A stretch of 64,000 nucleotides of DNA from an uncultured Clostridium sp. GTDB taxonomy: Bacteria; Bacillota; Clostridia; Lachnospirales; Lachnospiraceae. Every line of letters begins with the position of its first letter. Within the stretch, counting starts at the first letter, position 1. The stretch covers positions 27,884 to 91,883 of the forward strand of contig UQTA01000006.1 of assembly GCA_900543885.1 (NCBI GenBank), in the 5' to 3' direction. The translations under genes and the position numbers were made by a program. Below the pieces are notes generated by a model. That model saw only the letters and a program-made list of their open reading frames with translations. It ran no database searches and was not told the origin of the DNA. This document shows positions 54,591 through 63,217 of this stretch, in pieces.

Positions 54591-55007
54591 TTATATTTCC
54601 TTTCCCAGAAACATCGTAAAGTTTCCCGTCACGAGCACTTCTCCGCTCGCGTCTGTAATATCCACGCGTGTCACCACGGTCTTTCTTCCTTTATGAACGG
54701 CGTTCGCTTCTACATACACAGTTCCGGAATTGACTCCCTTCACGAAATTGATCCCGGCGCATTGGGTTACGTTTACAACCTCATAAGCATAGGTAGACAT
54801 CCCGGCGGCAATGTCGCAGAGGGAGAAGAGAAACCCTCCGTGCGCGTTGCCGTACAGGTTTAAACATTCCTCTGTTATTTCTATAGAAAGACGGGCATGT
54901 CCCGGCTCAATCTCCAGCAGCTTCAGATTTTCCTGTCCCCGGATCGGCTGAATGTGCCGCCGGATCCCTTCTAATATTTCCGGTCTTGTGATCATAAAAT
55001 CCTCCAT
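54591..55007 (-). CDS. PaaI-family hotdog thioesterase
   Basis: A 138-residue single-domain hotdog protein with the PaaI signature NLYGNAHGGFLFSLCDIAAGMSTYA and a VNVTQCAGINFVKGV strand pair. It probably hydrolyses an aryl- or acyl-CoA thioester, which would fit the CoA-linked operon nearby, although it is on the other strand beyond the IS. Upstream on the minus strand GGAGG lies before the start codon (GAGGAT...). The gene is complete. Confidence 0.85.
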   Translation of the reverse strand: MEDFMITRPEILEGIRRHIQPIRGQENLKLLEIEPGHARLSIEITEECLNLYGNAHGGFLFSLCDIAAGMSTYAYEVVNVTQCAGINFVKGVNSGTVYVEANAVHKGRKTVVTRVDITDASGEVLVTGNFTMFLGKEI

Positions 55008-55145
55008 TCGTTAAAAAACAAACAATATTTGAAGTAAGATAAAAAACACTGTAGAAGCAGGAGTGAAATCTTCTGACGTTAAAAATAGCGAAATTAACTG
55101 CACAAATCAGAAAAATAACACTAAAAACAGAAAAAATAAGCTTCA

Positions 55146-55295
55146 AAAATGCTATTTACACCTTCACACGCTAGACTATAGCACCCGGAAAGTCCATTTA
55201 CAAGCAAAAAAACGATTAATAGTTTTTTCCGATGAATCAGATGTATTTATTCGGATACAGCCGATTGGATATTTCCTGTTCCACACAGTATAATA
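55146..55295 (+). repeat. 150-bp target duplication, left copy
   Basis: Identical to 57222-57371 and directly abutting the left IS end. It contains the TATAAT box of the downstream operon's promoter. The rest of the gap 55008-55145 is AT-rich with no gene. Confidence 0.95.
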
Positions 55296-57221
55296 CCTGT
55301 CTTTCGGAGTTGAACTGAAGAAATAGTGCTAAGCCATGGACTAAAATCTATGGCTCAGCACTTTTTTAATATCGGTATTACCCATAAAATAAGAGGTTAA
55401 TGGAAGTCCGGTATGATCGGAAAAAAACTTTATAAAAGAAGAATTCCGTGATAAGTTTATATATTTTCGGTCAGATATTTTTGCAACTCTGAAGTCACGT
55501 ATGAAATCAAATATCTCTTCGGTACCATACTGGTTTTTTAAGATGTGTATCTGTAAGATCCTGGTCAGCAGTACCGCAAGGTAACAAATGAGGAAATGTC
55601 CGGTGATCGTTTCCTGTTTTTGTAAATATACAGGTCTTGCATCAAGCTGGGATTTCATGACACGGAAAGATTCTTCAATGCGCCAGAGATTATGGTAGGC
55701 AGCATACACCTTGGACGCAGCCATGTGGATCTCTGAAGTAACGATCATGTTATAACCTGCAAATTTGCGGGCATTCTCAATGGATTTTTCGTTTATTTCA
55801 ACTTTTACAGCACCCTCTGTTTCTTCTCCCTTTTTATTAGTGGGAATAAAAGAAACATATTTAGAACTATCGCCATATTCGGATCTTTTTGCCTGACTGG
55901 CTTTGAGCTTCTTTGCTTTCTCGACCTGCCGGTTTATTTCATATTTCTGTTTTGCGGCAAGTTTTGGATTGAATGTTACGATCCGTTTTTCTGTAAGTTT
56001 TACTGTTTTTTTATGTCCAGCGGTATCTGTGTAGGAATAAGAAAAATCATCTACGCATTCCTTGATACGGTACAGTATCTCTCCTCTTTTGTTCTTAACG
56101 TCTGCATAGTCATTTTCAAGCAGGACCCATGTTTTTTCCGTCTCAGGAAGAGTTTTTACAGATTTGGAGAAGATGTATCCATCGCCAGCTTTCAATGCGT
56201 GTGCGATGTTATTAAAGCAGTTAAGTCCCTTATCCGCGATCTGAATCGTTCTGCCGGATATGTGACTGCGTTTTTTAAGATCATCAATGATGTTGCGTAT
56301 AACGGGTTTTTCACTTTCATTCCCAGGATACATTTTCATACCGATAGGGATCTGGTTGGCATCCAGGAGCAGGCCCATACCGACGATCGGTTCCCTGCGG
56401 TTTTCTTTTGAGGGGCCTTTCAGTCGGAAATCATCTTCTTTATCAATCTCAAAGTAAAAGTTTGTACAATCAAAGTATGTGTGGACCGTATCAAGCGGAT
56501 ATGTCTGATTGATCTGGTGGTTATAGATCTCGATCACCTTTTCGTATTCGGAGCCAATGTACTCCAGACCGGAATACAGCTGGTCCAGTGAAAAATCGTG
56601 GTTTTCAAAGAGATTTGGGATAACCTCATCATAAGTTTTTGATTTCGAACAGGGATGGACTGTTCTTGCATAAATTAAAGCAGACATCATATCAAAAATG
56701 TTAAATCTGAAATTAGTTGCCGTCTGCATGAGATCAATAAACCGCTTACAGCCGAGAGAGTCATTGATATTTTTTAAAGGAAAATACCCCAGATGTTTTT
56801 CGGTAGACACATCGGAGATCTGTTGTTCTTTTTCTGCCTGTTTTTTCTGTTTGCATTTCTGATTAAGTTTCTGGACCTCTTTGGTAAAAACAGCAATCGG
56901 ATCCTCAATGCCGGTAGCCTGAAGTTCGTGTACATACCCCAGAGGTTTGTAAGAACGATGAGCACCGCATTTTCGAGTAGGATCATAATAACTTTCGTAG
57001 ATCTGTAAATAAGTACCCTTTTTATTGTTTGTTTTCTTTAAGAAATAAGACATATAAATCACCCTTCTCCATTATAACACTATAGCACTATATATGCAAA
57101 GGGTAAAAATAAACTTTGTCAAATATTTTTAGCAACAAAAAAACCAGCAAATATGCCGGTTTATAATAAAAGGGAGATTTTATTACTCCCAAAAGTAATA
57201 GTGCTAAATCCTAAAGACGGG
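55296..57221 (-). mobile_element. IS1634-type insertion sequence (IS4 superfamily)
   Basis: A 1,926-bp element with imperfect terminal inverted repeats: left CCTGTCTTTCGGAGTT and right (reversed) CCCGTCTTTAGGATTT, 13 of 16 matching. It holds one transposase gene on the minus strand. A rightward terminator-like hairpin sits inside the left end (GTGCTAAGCCAT at 55326 with ATGGCTCAGCAC at 55350, then T6). The flanks are an exact 150-bp direct repeat. IS1634 of Mycoplasma is known for long and variable target duplications, which fits this. The element looks recent, because the flanks are still identical. Confidence 0.93.
55341..57053 (-). CDS. IS1634-family transposase
   Basis: The ATG at 57053 has GAGAAGGG upstream. 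An in-frame GTG nine bases earlier is possible. The ~570-residue DDE transposase has the IS4-type acidic residues in TYFDCTNFYFE (near residue 195), IQIADKGLNCFNN (near 274) and the glutamate of LWRIEESFRVMKSQL (near 450), with a following GHFLICYLAVLLTRIL segment. The frame is intact, so it may be active. TTGACA and TATAAT boxes occur upstream on the minus strand. Confidence 0.93.
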   Translation of the reverse strand: MSYFLKKTNNKKGTYLQIYESYYDPTRKCGAHRSYKPLGYVHELQATGIEDPIAVFTKEVQKLNQKCKQKKQAEKEQQISDVSTEKHLGYFPLKNINDSLGCKRFIDLMQTATNFRFNIFDMMSALIYARTVHPCSKSKTYDEVIPNLFENHDFSLDQLYSGLEYIGSEYEKVIEIYNHQINQTYPLDTVHTYFDCTNFYFEIDKEDDFRLKGPSKENRREPIVGMGLLLDANQIPIGMKMYPGNESEKPVIRNIIDDLKKRSHISGRTIQIADKGLNCFNNIAHALKAGDGYIFSKSVKTLPETEKTWVLLENDYADVKNKRGEILYRIKECVDDFSYSYTDTAGHKKTVKLTEKRIVTFNPKLAAKQKYEINRQVEKAKKLKASQAKRSEYGDSSKYVSFIPTNKKGEETEGAVKVEINEKSIENARKFAGYNMIVTSEIHMAASKVYAAYHNLWRIEESFRVMKSQLDARPVYLQKQETITGHFLICYLAVLLTRILQIHILKNQYGTEEIFDFIRDFRVAKISDRKYINLSRNSSFIKFFSDHTGLPLTSYFMGNTDIKKVLSHRF

Positions 57222-57371
57222 AAAATGCTATTTACACCTTCACACGCTAGACTATAGCACCCGGAAAGTCCATTTACAAGCAAAAAAACGATTAATAGTT
57301 TTTTCCGATGAATCAGATGTATTTATTCGGATACAGCCGATTGGATATTTCCTGTTCCACACAGTATAATA
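57222..57371 (+). repeat. 150-bp target duplication, right copy
   Basis: Identical to 55146-55295, starting at the right IS end. Together with the following bases it rebuilds the native promoter of the acyl-CoA dehydrogenase operon. The gap 57054-57456 holds no gene. Confidence 0.95.
57341..57370 (+). promoter_or_regulatory. Promoter of the acyl-CoA dehydrogenase operon
   Basis: TTGGAT at 57341-57346, an 18-base spacer and TATAAT at 57365-57370, 87 bases before the first start codon. It lies within the duplicated target, so the same promoter exists again at 55265-55294, pointing into the IS 3' end. Confidence 0.5.
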
Positions 57372-57456
57372 ACATCATCAAGATTGTTAAAGAAATCGCA
57401 ACATAAGATAAAAAGAAAACAATCAAAATGAACAACTCATATAAGGAGGATATCAC

Positions 57457-58641
57457 ATGAGCAAGTTAACAAAGGAAGAGTTCCAGGCTTACTTAAAGCA
57501 GATCCGCGAGCTGGCAGAGGGACCACTTGAAGAGATCCAGAAAGAAGTCGAGGTAACCAACAAATTCCCGCAGGAGTTCTACGATCTTGCAATCGAGAAC
57601 AACTTATACCGTTGTTCCTTACCGGAAGAGTACGGCGGATGGGGCTTAAACGAGCTTGAGATCTTACAGGTACAGGAAGAGTTCTCCAGAGGCCCGGGCG
57701 GAATGAGAATGCATCTGCACTACGCAATGGATCTGAACTGGAGAATCCTCGATGATTACGGCAGCCCGGAGCTGAAAGCAGAGTACATGTCCAAGTTCCA
57801 GAACAAGGAAGTGTTCACCTGCTTCGCACTGACTGAGGCTACCGGCGGTACCGGCGCTGACTTACATACTACCGCAGTAAAAGATGGCGACAGCTATGTA
57901 TTAAACGGTGAAAAGACTCTGATCTCCCACACCGACTGCTGCGAGTTCGCATATGTGATTGCAGTAACCAACCCGGATTCCGACAAAGATGACAGACTGT
58001 CCGCATTCTTCGTACCGATGGATGCACCGGGATTCGAAGTTATCAACATGCCGCACATGATGGGCTGCCGCGGTGCAGGACATGGCGATCTGAAATTCAC
58101 CAACTGCCGCATCGACAAGAAATATCTGTTAGGCCGTGAGGGACAGGGACTTGAGATCGCAATGCACTCCTTATCCGTATCCCGCGCTCATATCGCAGCA
58201 AGTAACCTGGGTATGGCACAGAGAATGTTAGAGCTGTCCTTAGCATACGCTCATGACCGTGTAACCTTCGGCAAACCGATCGGAACCCGTCAGGCTATCC
58301 GCGTAAAGATCGCAGATATGTCCATGATGGTACACGCACTGCGCTGCATGGTTTACGATTTCGCAAAGGCTTACATGGAGAACCCGACTGGCGAGTACAT
58401 CGAGGAGAAAGCTGCTATGTGTAAGCTGTTCAGTATCGATACTACCAGAAAAGTCAGCGATGAGATGCTGGAGATCTTCGGCGGCGTAGGCTACTTCGAG
58501 GATTGCAAGTACGGCCCGGTTGAGAGACTCTACCGCGACTGCCGCGCAATGTGGCTTGAGGAGGGCGCTCCGACCGTTCAGAGAATCACCATTTCCAGAA
58601 ACACCATCAAACACGGCGCTCATATGGAGTACGTGCTGTAA
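57457..58641 (+). CDS. Acyl-CoA dehydrogenase (first of two)
   Basis: A 394-residue flavoenzyme with a TAAGGAGG-type box. Flavin and substrate regions are intact (CFALTEATGGTGADLHTTAVKDGDSYVLNGEKTLIS, MMGCRGAGHGDLKFTNCRI, ISRNTIK). The catalytic base is probably Glu369 in LEEGAPTVQR, at the usual position near the end. The overall pattern recalls CaiA-type enzymes acting on trimethylammonium acyl-CoAs, but the substrate is not visible in sequence. It leads an operon with a CoA-transferase, a second dehydrogenase, EtfBA and a ligase, so its electrons probably go to EtfBA. Confidence 0.9.
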   Translation: MSKLTKEEFQAYLKQIRELAEGPLEEIQKEVEVTNKFPQEFYDLAIENNLYRCSLPEEYGGWGLNELEILQVQEEFSRGPGGMRMHLHYAMDLNWRILDDYGSPELKAEYMSKFQNKEVFTCFALTEATGGTGADLHTTAVKDGDSYVLNGEKTLISHTDCCEFAYVIAVTNPDSDKDDRLSAFFVPMDAPGFEVINMPHMMGCRGAGHGDLKFTNCRIDKKYLLGREGQGLEIAMHSLSVSRAHIAASNLGMAQRMLELSLAYAHDRVTFGKPIGTRQAIRVKIADMSMMVHALRCMVYDFAKAYMENPTGEYIEEKAAMCKLFSIDTTRKVSDEMLEIFGGVGYFEDCKYGPVERLYRDCRAMWLEEGAPTVQRITISRNTIKHGAHMEYVL

Positions 58642-58645
58642 TTTC

Positions 58646-58804
58646 GGAAAACAAAACGTTTCCAAAACCGCGTGAAAACGCGGAATCACTCATACGATAA
58701 CCAGAAAGAATATAGAATTGCCTAAAACAGGGTCATCAGGTTCTTACTTGGACCTGGGGCCCTGTTCCCCTTTATACCGGTCCGGAGGAGAACCTGACCG
58801 GACC
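58646..58804 (+). promoter_or_regulatory. Leader with four hairpins before the CoA-transferase
   Basis: The 181-base gap holds GGAAA/TTTCC (58646-58663), CCGCGT/ACGCGG (58668-58683), an AACAGGG/CCCTGTT stem (about 58727-58766) and GGTCCGG/CCGGACC (58779-58804), the last just before the ribosome binding site. It may tune translation or processing inside the operon. No known riboswitch motif was recognised. Confidence 0.45.
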
Positions 58805-58822
58805 GAAATGGAGGAATATAAT

Positions 58823-60058
58823 ATGAAACCTTTGGAAGGAATTAAGGTTGTAGACCTGACAACTTATCTGGCAGCACCGACTACGGTGCGTGTACTGGGT
58901 GAGTGGGGCGCTGACTGCGTGAAGATTGAATCCGCAAAAGGCGATCCGGCGAGAACCCAGGGGGCAGTGTTTAACATGCCTTATAACGATGAAGAAAATC
59001 TGGCTTTTGATGTAGCCAATTTAAATAAGAAATTTATTACTCTGAACTTAAAAGACCCGAAGGGTCTTGAGATTGCCTACCGCCTGTTAGCGGAGGCAGA
59101 TGTCTTTGTTACCAATACCAGAACCAAATCTTTAAAGAAACTGGGTCTGGATTATGACACCTTAAAAGAAAAATTCCCGCGTCTGGTTTTCGCACAGGTA
59201 TTAGGTTACGGCGAGAACGGACCGGAAAAAGATACTGCAGGATTTGATGTAACCTGTTACATGGCAAGAGGCGGCGTATTCGGAACCACGGTAAACCGCG
59301 GTGACGCGCCGATGATCCCGACCAACGGCTTTGGTGATTTCCAGGTTTCCCTGGCTCTGGCTTCCGGTATCTGCGCTGCTTTATATGGAAGAGAAAAATC
59401 CGGCAAGGGCGACAAAGTAACCGTCAGCCTGCATCACGCAGCTGTCTATGCCCTCAGCACCGGCCTGATCTCCGCACAGTACGGCAACCAGTATCCGAAG
59501 AACCGTACGGAGGTCGTAAACCCGTTCAATGATGTATTCCGTACCAGCGATGGCAAATGGGTATGCATCTGCTGTCCGGAGTATGACCGTGACTACGAGA
59601 AGATGTTCACCGTTCTGGACGCTCCGGAGATGTTAACGGAGGAAGCGAAAGAGAAGTACCGCCGCTGCGAGAGCATCAACGCAAACGGACTGAACCAGGA
59701 AGTTGTCGCAGCGTTAGACCGCGCGATCGCGAAGTTTACCAGAGAGGAACTGATGGAGCGCCTGAAAGCGAACGACATGCCGTGTGAGGCCTGCATGGAG
59801 CCGGAGGATATTTACAAGGATGAGCAGGCAGCAGCCAACCACATCCTGGCAAAGATCCCGTATCCGTCTGGCGAGCGCTTTATGCCGACCAACCCGATCC
59901 GCTTCGGCAGCATGGGCGAGCCGGAATATGTGATCGGCGGATCCCAGGGCGCGCACACCGTAGAGCTGATGAAGCATGTGGGCTACAGCAACGAGGAGAT
60001 CGAGGAAGCCATTGCTTCCGGAGCCGCAACCGGCGAGACAAAACTGAAAAAATTATAG
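58823..60058 (+). CDS. Class III (CaiB/FRC-type) CoA-transferase
   Basis: The ATG at 58823 has GGAGG 9 bases upstream. The longer open frame has no box and spans the hairpins. The 411-residue protein has the family core: VVDLTTYLAAPTTVRVLGEWGADVVKIE-like start (here DCVKIES), FAQVLGYGENGP and TAGFDVTCY, where Asp142 is the probable catalytic aspartate, and the swapped-domain segment DIYKDEQAAANHILAKIPYP. It moves CoA between acids and acyl-CoA, as CaiB does for carnitine and crotonobetaine. In this operon it probably primes the substrate for the dehydrogenases. Confidence 0.92.
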   Translation: MKPLEGIKVVDLTTYLAAPTTVRVLGEWGADCVKIESAKGDPARTQGAVFNMPYNDEENLAFDVANLNKKFITLNLKDPKGLEIAYRLLAEADVFVTNTRTKSLKKLGLDYDTLKEKFPRLVFAQVLGYGENGPEKDTAGFDVTCYMARGGVFGTTVNRGDAPMIPTNGFGDFQVSLALASGICAALYGREKSGKGDKVTVSLHHAAVYALSTGLISAQYGNQYPKNRTEVVNPFNDVFRTSDGKWVCICCPEYDRDYEKMFTVLDAPEMLTEEAKEKYRRCESINANGLNQEVVAALDRAIAKFTREELMERLKANDMPCEACMEPEDIYKDEQAAANHILAKIPYPSGERFMPTNPIRFGSMGEPEYVIGGSQGAHTVELMKHVGYSNEEIEEAIASGAATGETKLKKL

Positions 60059-60092
60059 GTTTAAAAATAAGAAAGGGGAAGGTGACACAGAT

Positions 60093-61235
60093 ATGAGCTT
60101 AATGTACACCGAGGAACAGAAAGCGCTGATTGCTCTTGTAAAAGAGATGGCAGAGAACGAGATCAAGCCTTATGTGAAAGATGCGGATGAAAAAGGCGAG
60201 TGTCCGAAAGAACTTTATAAATGGGGATTTGACATGGGACTTCATATGCTGGAGGTTCCGGCCGAGTACGGCGGAGCTGGTTTAAGCTATGAGACCACCG
60301 CAATGATCTTCGAGGAACTGGCTAAGGTCGATGCCGGTTATGCCATCACCTTTGTCACTTCTTTCGTAGCATTAAGAAACGTAATCCTGGCAGGCACCAA
60401 GGAGCAGGGCCAGTATTTCGCAGATAAAGTAGCGCCGGGCACATTTGCTGGTTTCGCCCTGACTGAGCCGAACGCCGGTTCCGATCCGGCAGCAATGCGT
60501 GCGACCGCAGTCAAAGATGGCGACGAGTACATCTTAAACGGAACCAAGACCTTTATCACCAACGGTGCTGTAGCAAGCGTTTTCGTAGGTTTCTTCAAGA
60601 CCAACCCGGCAGCAGGACACAAAGGAATTTCCGCTTTCATCATTGATGCGGACGCTCCTGGCGTAACCGTAGGCGCTCACGAGAACAAGATGGGCCTGCG
60701 CCTCTCCAACACCACCGACCTGATCTTTGAGAATGTCCGCGTAAAGGCATCCGCAATGGTAGGACCGGAAGGCAGCGGATTTAAGCTGGCTATGAACGCC
60801 CTGAACTTATCACGCGCATTCGTGGCAACCCTGGCAGTCGGCATCATGCAGCGCGCACTCGATGAGTCCGTGAAGTACGCAAAAGAGAGAAAACAGTTCA
60901 ATACCCCGATCATCAAATTCCAGATGGTACAGCAGATGTTAGCTGACATGGCGATCAAGATCGAGGCATCCAGATGCCTGGTCAACAATACCATGAAGAT
61001 GATGGATGCAGGCATCATGGTTCAGAAAGAGGGTTCCATCTGTAAGACCTTCGTTTCCGACTGTGCGCAGGAAGTTACCTCCAACGCAGTCCAGATCTTC
61101 GGCGGATACGGCTACAGCAAAGAGTACCCGGTTGAGAAGCTGATGCGCGATGTCAAAGTATTCCAGATCTTTGAGGGCGCAAACCAGGTGCAGAGACTGA
61201 CCATCGCCAACGTATTAAATAAAGAATACAAATAG
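60093..61235 (+). CDS. Acyl-CoA dehydrogenase (second of two, butyryl-CoA-dehydrogenase type)
   Basis: A 380-residue flavoenzyme, closer to short-chain (Bcd) types than the first one. Motifs: FALTEPNAGSDPAAMRATAVKDGDEYILNGTKTFITNGAVA, KMGLRLSNTTDLIFENVRV and a catalytic Glu361 in IFEGANQVQR, with GGYGYSKEYPVEKLMRDVKVFQI. It reduces or oxidises acyl-CoA with electrons through EtfBA. A GAAAGGGGAAGG box precedes the start. Two dissimilar dehydrogenases in one operon suggest two redox steps or two substrates. Confidence 0.92.
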   Translation: MSLMYTEEQKALIALVKEMAENEIKPYVKDADEKGECPKELYKWGFDMGLHMLEVPAEYGGAGLSYETTAMIFEELAKVDAGYAITFVTSFVALRNVILAGTKEQGQYFADKVAPGTFAGFALTEPNAGSDPAAMRATAVKDGDEYILNGTKTFITNGAVASVFVGFFKTNPAAGHKGISAFIIDADAPGVTVGAHENKMGLRLSNTTDLIFENVRVKASAMVGPEGSGFKLAMNALNLSRAFVATLAVGIMQRALDESVKYAKERKQFNTPIIKFQMVQQMLADMAIKIEASRCLVNNTMKMMDAGIMVQKEGSICKTFVSDCAQEVTSNAVQIFGGYGYSKEYPVEKLMRDVKVFQIFEGANQVQRLTIANVLNKEYK

Positions 61236-61259
61236 GAAAAATTGACAGGAGGATTGAAG

Positions 61260-62048
61260 ATGAATATCGTTGTTTGTATCAAACAGGTTCCGGATACCAC
61301 AGAGATCAAGATCGATCCGGTTAAAAATACACTGATCCGTACCGGCGTGCCGAGCATCATGAATCCGTTCGACAAGAACGCTCTGGAGACCGGACTTTCC
61401 TTAAAAGACCAGTATGGCGGCAAAGTAACGGTTATTTCCATGGGACCGCCGCAGGCAAAAGCTGTTTTGAGAGAGGCACTGGCTATGGGTGCTGATGAGG
61501 CTTATCTGGTAACGGACCGCGCATTCGGCGGATCCGATACCTACGCTACCAGCTACATCTTATCCCAGGCAATCAAGAAACTGGGCGCTTACGATGTCAT
61601 CCTGGGCGGCAAGCAGGCAATCGACGGAGATACCGGCCAGACCGCACCGAGTATCGCAGAGCATCTGGGCGCAACCCGTCTGACTTACGTTCTGAGCTTA
61701 AAGGTTGAGGGCGATAAGGTCATTGCAGAGCGCCAGGTAGAAGAGGGCGTGGAAGTTATCGAGACGAAGTTCCCGGTACTTTGCACCGCAACCAAAGAGA
61801 GCAACAAACCGCGTTACGCAACCGTAAAGGGCGTTATGAGATCCTTCAACACCGAGATCGGTCAGATCACCCTGGCAGACCTGCCGGACGCAGACACCAC
61901 CAAGATGGGCCTGAAGGGATCCCCGACCAAGGTAAAAGCAACATTCACTCCGAAGAGAACCGCAAACTGTGTGAACATCGAAGGCGTAAGCCCGGTGGAG
62001 ATCGCGGACAACCTGATCGGAAAGCTGGTTGAGGCAAAAGTACTTTAA
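61260..62048 (+). CDS. etfB: Electron transfer flavoprotein beta subunit
   Basis: The ATG at 61260 has AGGAGG upstream. The 262-residue protein has the EtfB pattern (VVCIKQVPDTTEIKIDP, MNPFDKNALETGLSLKD, GKQAIDGDTGQTAP and EVIETKFPVLCTATKESNKPRY). The length suits the AMP- or FAD-binding forms of anaerobes. Bifurcating function cannot be decided by eye. It is paired with etfA, 21 bases later. Confidence 0.94.
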   Translation: MNIVVCIKQVPDTTEIKIDPVKNTLIRTGVPSIMNPFDKNALETGLSLKDQYGGKVTVISMGPPQAKAVLREALAMGADEAYLVTDRAFGGSDTYATSYILSQAIKKLGAYDVILGGKQAIDGDTGQTAPSIAEHLGATRLTYVLSLKVEGDKVIAERQVEEGVEVIETKFPVLCTATKESNKPRYATVKGVMRSFNTEIGQITLADLPDADTTKMGLKGSPTKVKATFTPKRTANCVNIEGVSPVEIADNLIGKLVEAKVL

Positions 62049-62069
62049 TAAACAGAGGAGGTCGTCAAG

Positions 62070-63080
62070 ATGAGTTTTGATACATGCAAGGACGTATGGG
62101 TATTTATCGAGAGCTTCCAGGGTCAGCCGAAGAGTGTCGGCCTGGAGCTGTTAGGACAGGGAAGAAAGCTGGCGGACGGACTGAAACAGAAACTCTGCGC
62201 CATTGTTATCGGCAAGGATGTAGACGCAGCCGTGAAGGAATCCGCAGCGTACGGCGCCGACAAGATCTATGTGATCCAGGGCGACGAGTATGAGAACTAT
62301 TCCGCAGATGCTTACGGAAACGTATTCTTAAAGCTCTGCGAGAAATATGATCCGAACACCATTTTAGTAGGCGCAACCGTAAACGGAAGAGACCTGGGAT
62401 CCAAGATCGCAGTCAGCCTCCGTACCGGCCTGACTGCCGACTGTACCGCACTGAGTGTCGATGAGGACACCGGCAATGTAGTCTGGGAGCGTCCGGCATT
62501 CGGCGGAAACTTATACGCGCAGATTCTCTGCAGCGAGACCAGACCGCAGATGGGTACCTGCCGTCCGGGCGCGTTCAAGAAGCCGGAGCGCAACGAGAAC
62601 AATCAGCCGGAGATCATCAAAGAGGATATTCATACCCCGGAGAGCGAGATCCGCACCAAAGTGCTGGATTTCATCAAGGCATGTGAGGACAACGATATGC
62701 GTCTCGATGAGGCAGATGTCATTGTATCCGGCGGCCGCGGTATGAAGAGTGCTGAGAACTTCGGTATCTTAAAAGAGCTGGCAGATGTGCTTGGAGGAAC
62801 CGTAGGATGCTCCAGAGCAGCGGTTGACGCAGGCTGGATGCCGCAGACCAAGCAGGTTGGACAGACCGGCTCCACCGTAACCCCGAAAATCTACTTTGCA
62901 TGCGCCATTTCCGGTGCAGTGCAGCACGTAGCGGGCATGAGCGGATCCGGCACCATCGTAGCGATCAACAAAGATGAGACCGCGCCGATCTTTGAGGTTG
63001 CGGATTACGGAATCGTGGGCGATGTTTTTGAAATCGTTCCGGCTCTGGTAAAAGAATTAAAAGCAAAGCAGCAGGCATAA
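62070..63080 (+). CDS. etfA: Electron transfer flavoprotein alpha subunit
   Basis: A 336-residue subunit with the C-terminal FAD-binding signature: VIVSGGRGMKSAENF, SRAAVDAGWMPQTKQVGQTGSTVTPKIYFACAISGAVQHVAGM. The N-terminal domain (DVWVFIESFQGQPKSVGLELLGQ) is of the usual type, with no ferredoxin extension as found in CarE. With EtfB it carries electrons to or from both acyl-CoA dehydrogenases. An AGAGGAGG box precedes the start. Confidence 0.94.
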   Translation: MSFDTCKDVWVFIESFQGQPKSVGLELLGQGRKLADGLKQKLCAIVIGKDVDAAVKESAAYGADKIYVIQGDEYENYSADAYGNVFLKLCEKYDPNTILVGATVNGRDLGSKIAVSLRTGLTADCTALSVDEDTGNVVWERPAFGGNLYAQILCSETRPQMGTCRPGAFKKPERNENNQPEIIKEDIHTPESEIRTKVLDFIKACEDNDMRLDEADVIVSGGRGMKSAENFGILKELADVLGGTVGCSRAAVDAGWMPQTKQVGQTGSTVTPKIYFACAISGAVQHVAGMSGSGTIVAINKDETAPIFEVADYGIVGDVFEIVPALVKELKAKQQA

Positions 63081-63100
63081 ATACCATAGGACAAAAACAT

Positions 63101-63155
63101 GAGGCTGCCGCAAACGGGCTGTAAGAATGAATATAGTACCTTTTGCAGCAGCCTC
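63101..63155 (+). terminator. Hairpin between etfA and the ligase gene
   Basis: A 14-bp stem (GAGGCTGCcGCAAA at 63101-63114 with TTTGCAGCAGCCTC at 63142-63155, one mismatch) lies 20 bases after etfA. There is no T run, so it probably attenuates or stabilises rather than ends the transcript. Confidence 0.5.
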
Positions 63156-63217
63156 CCGCGCACAGGGCGGACGTTCGGCGGAATCACGGCATGCTGCCGG
63201 ATGTAAGGAGGCACGTT

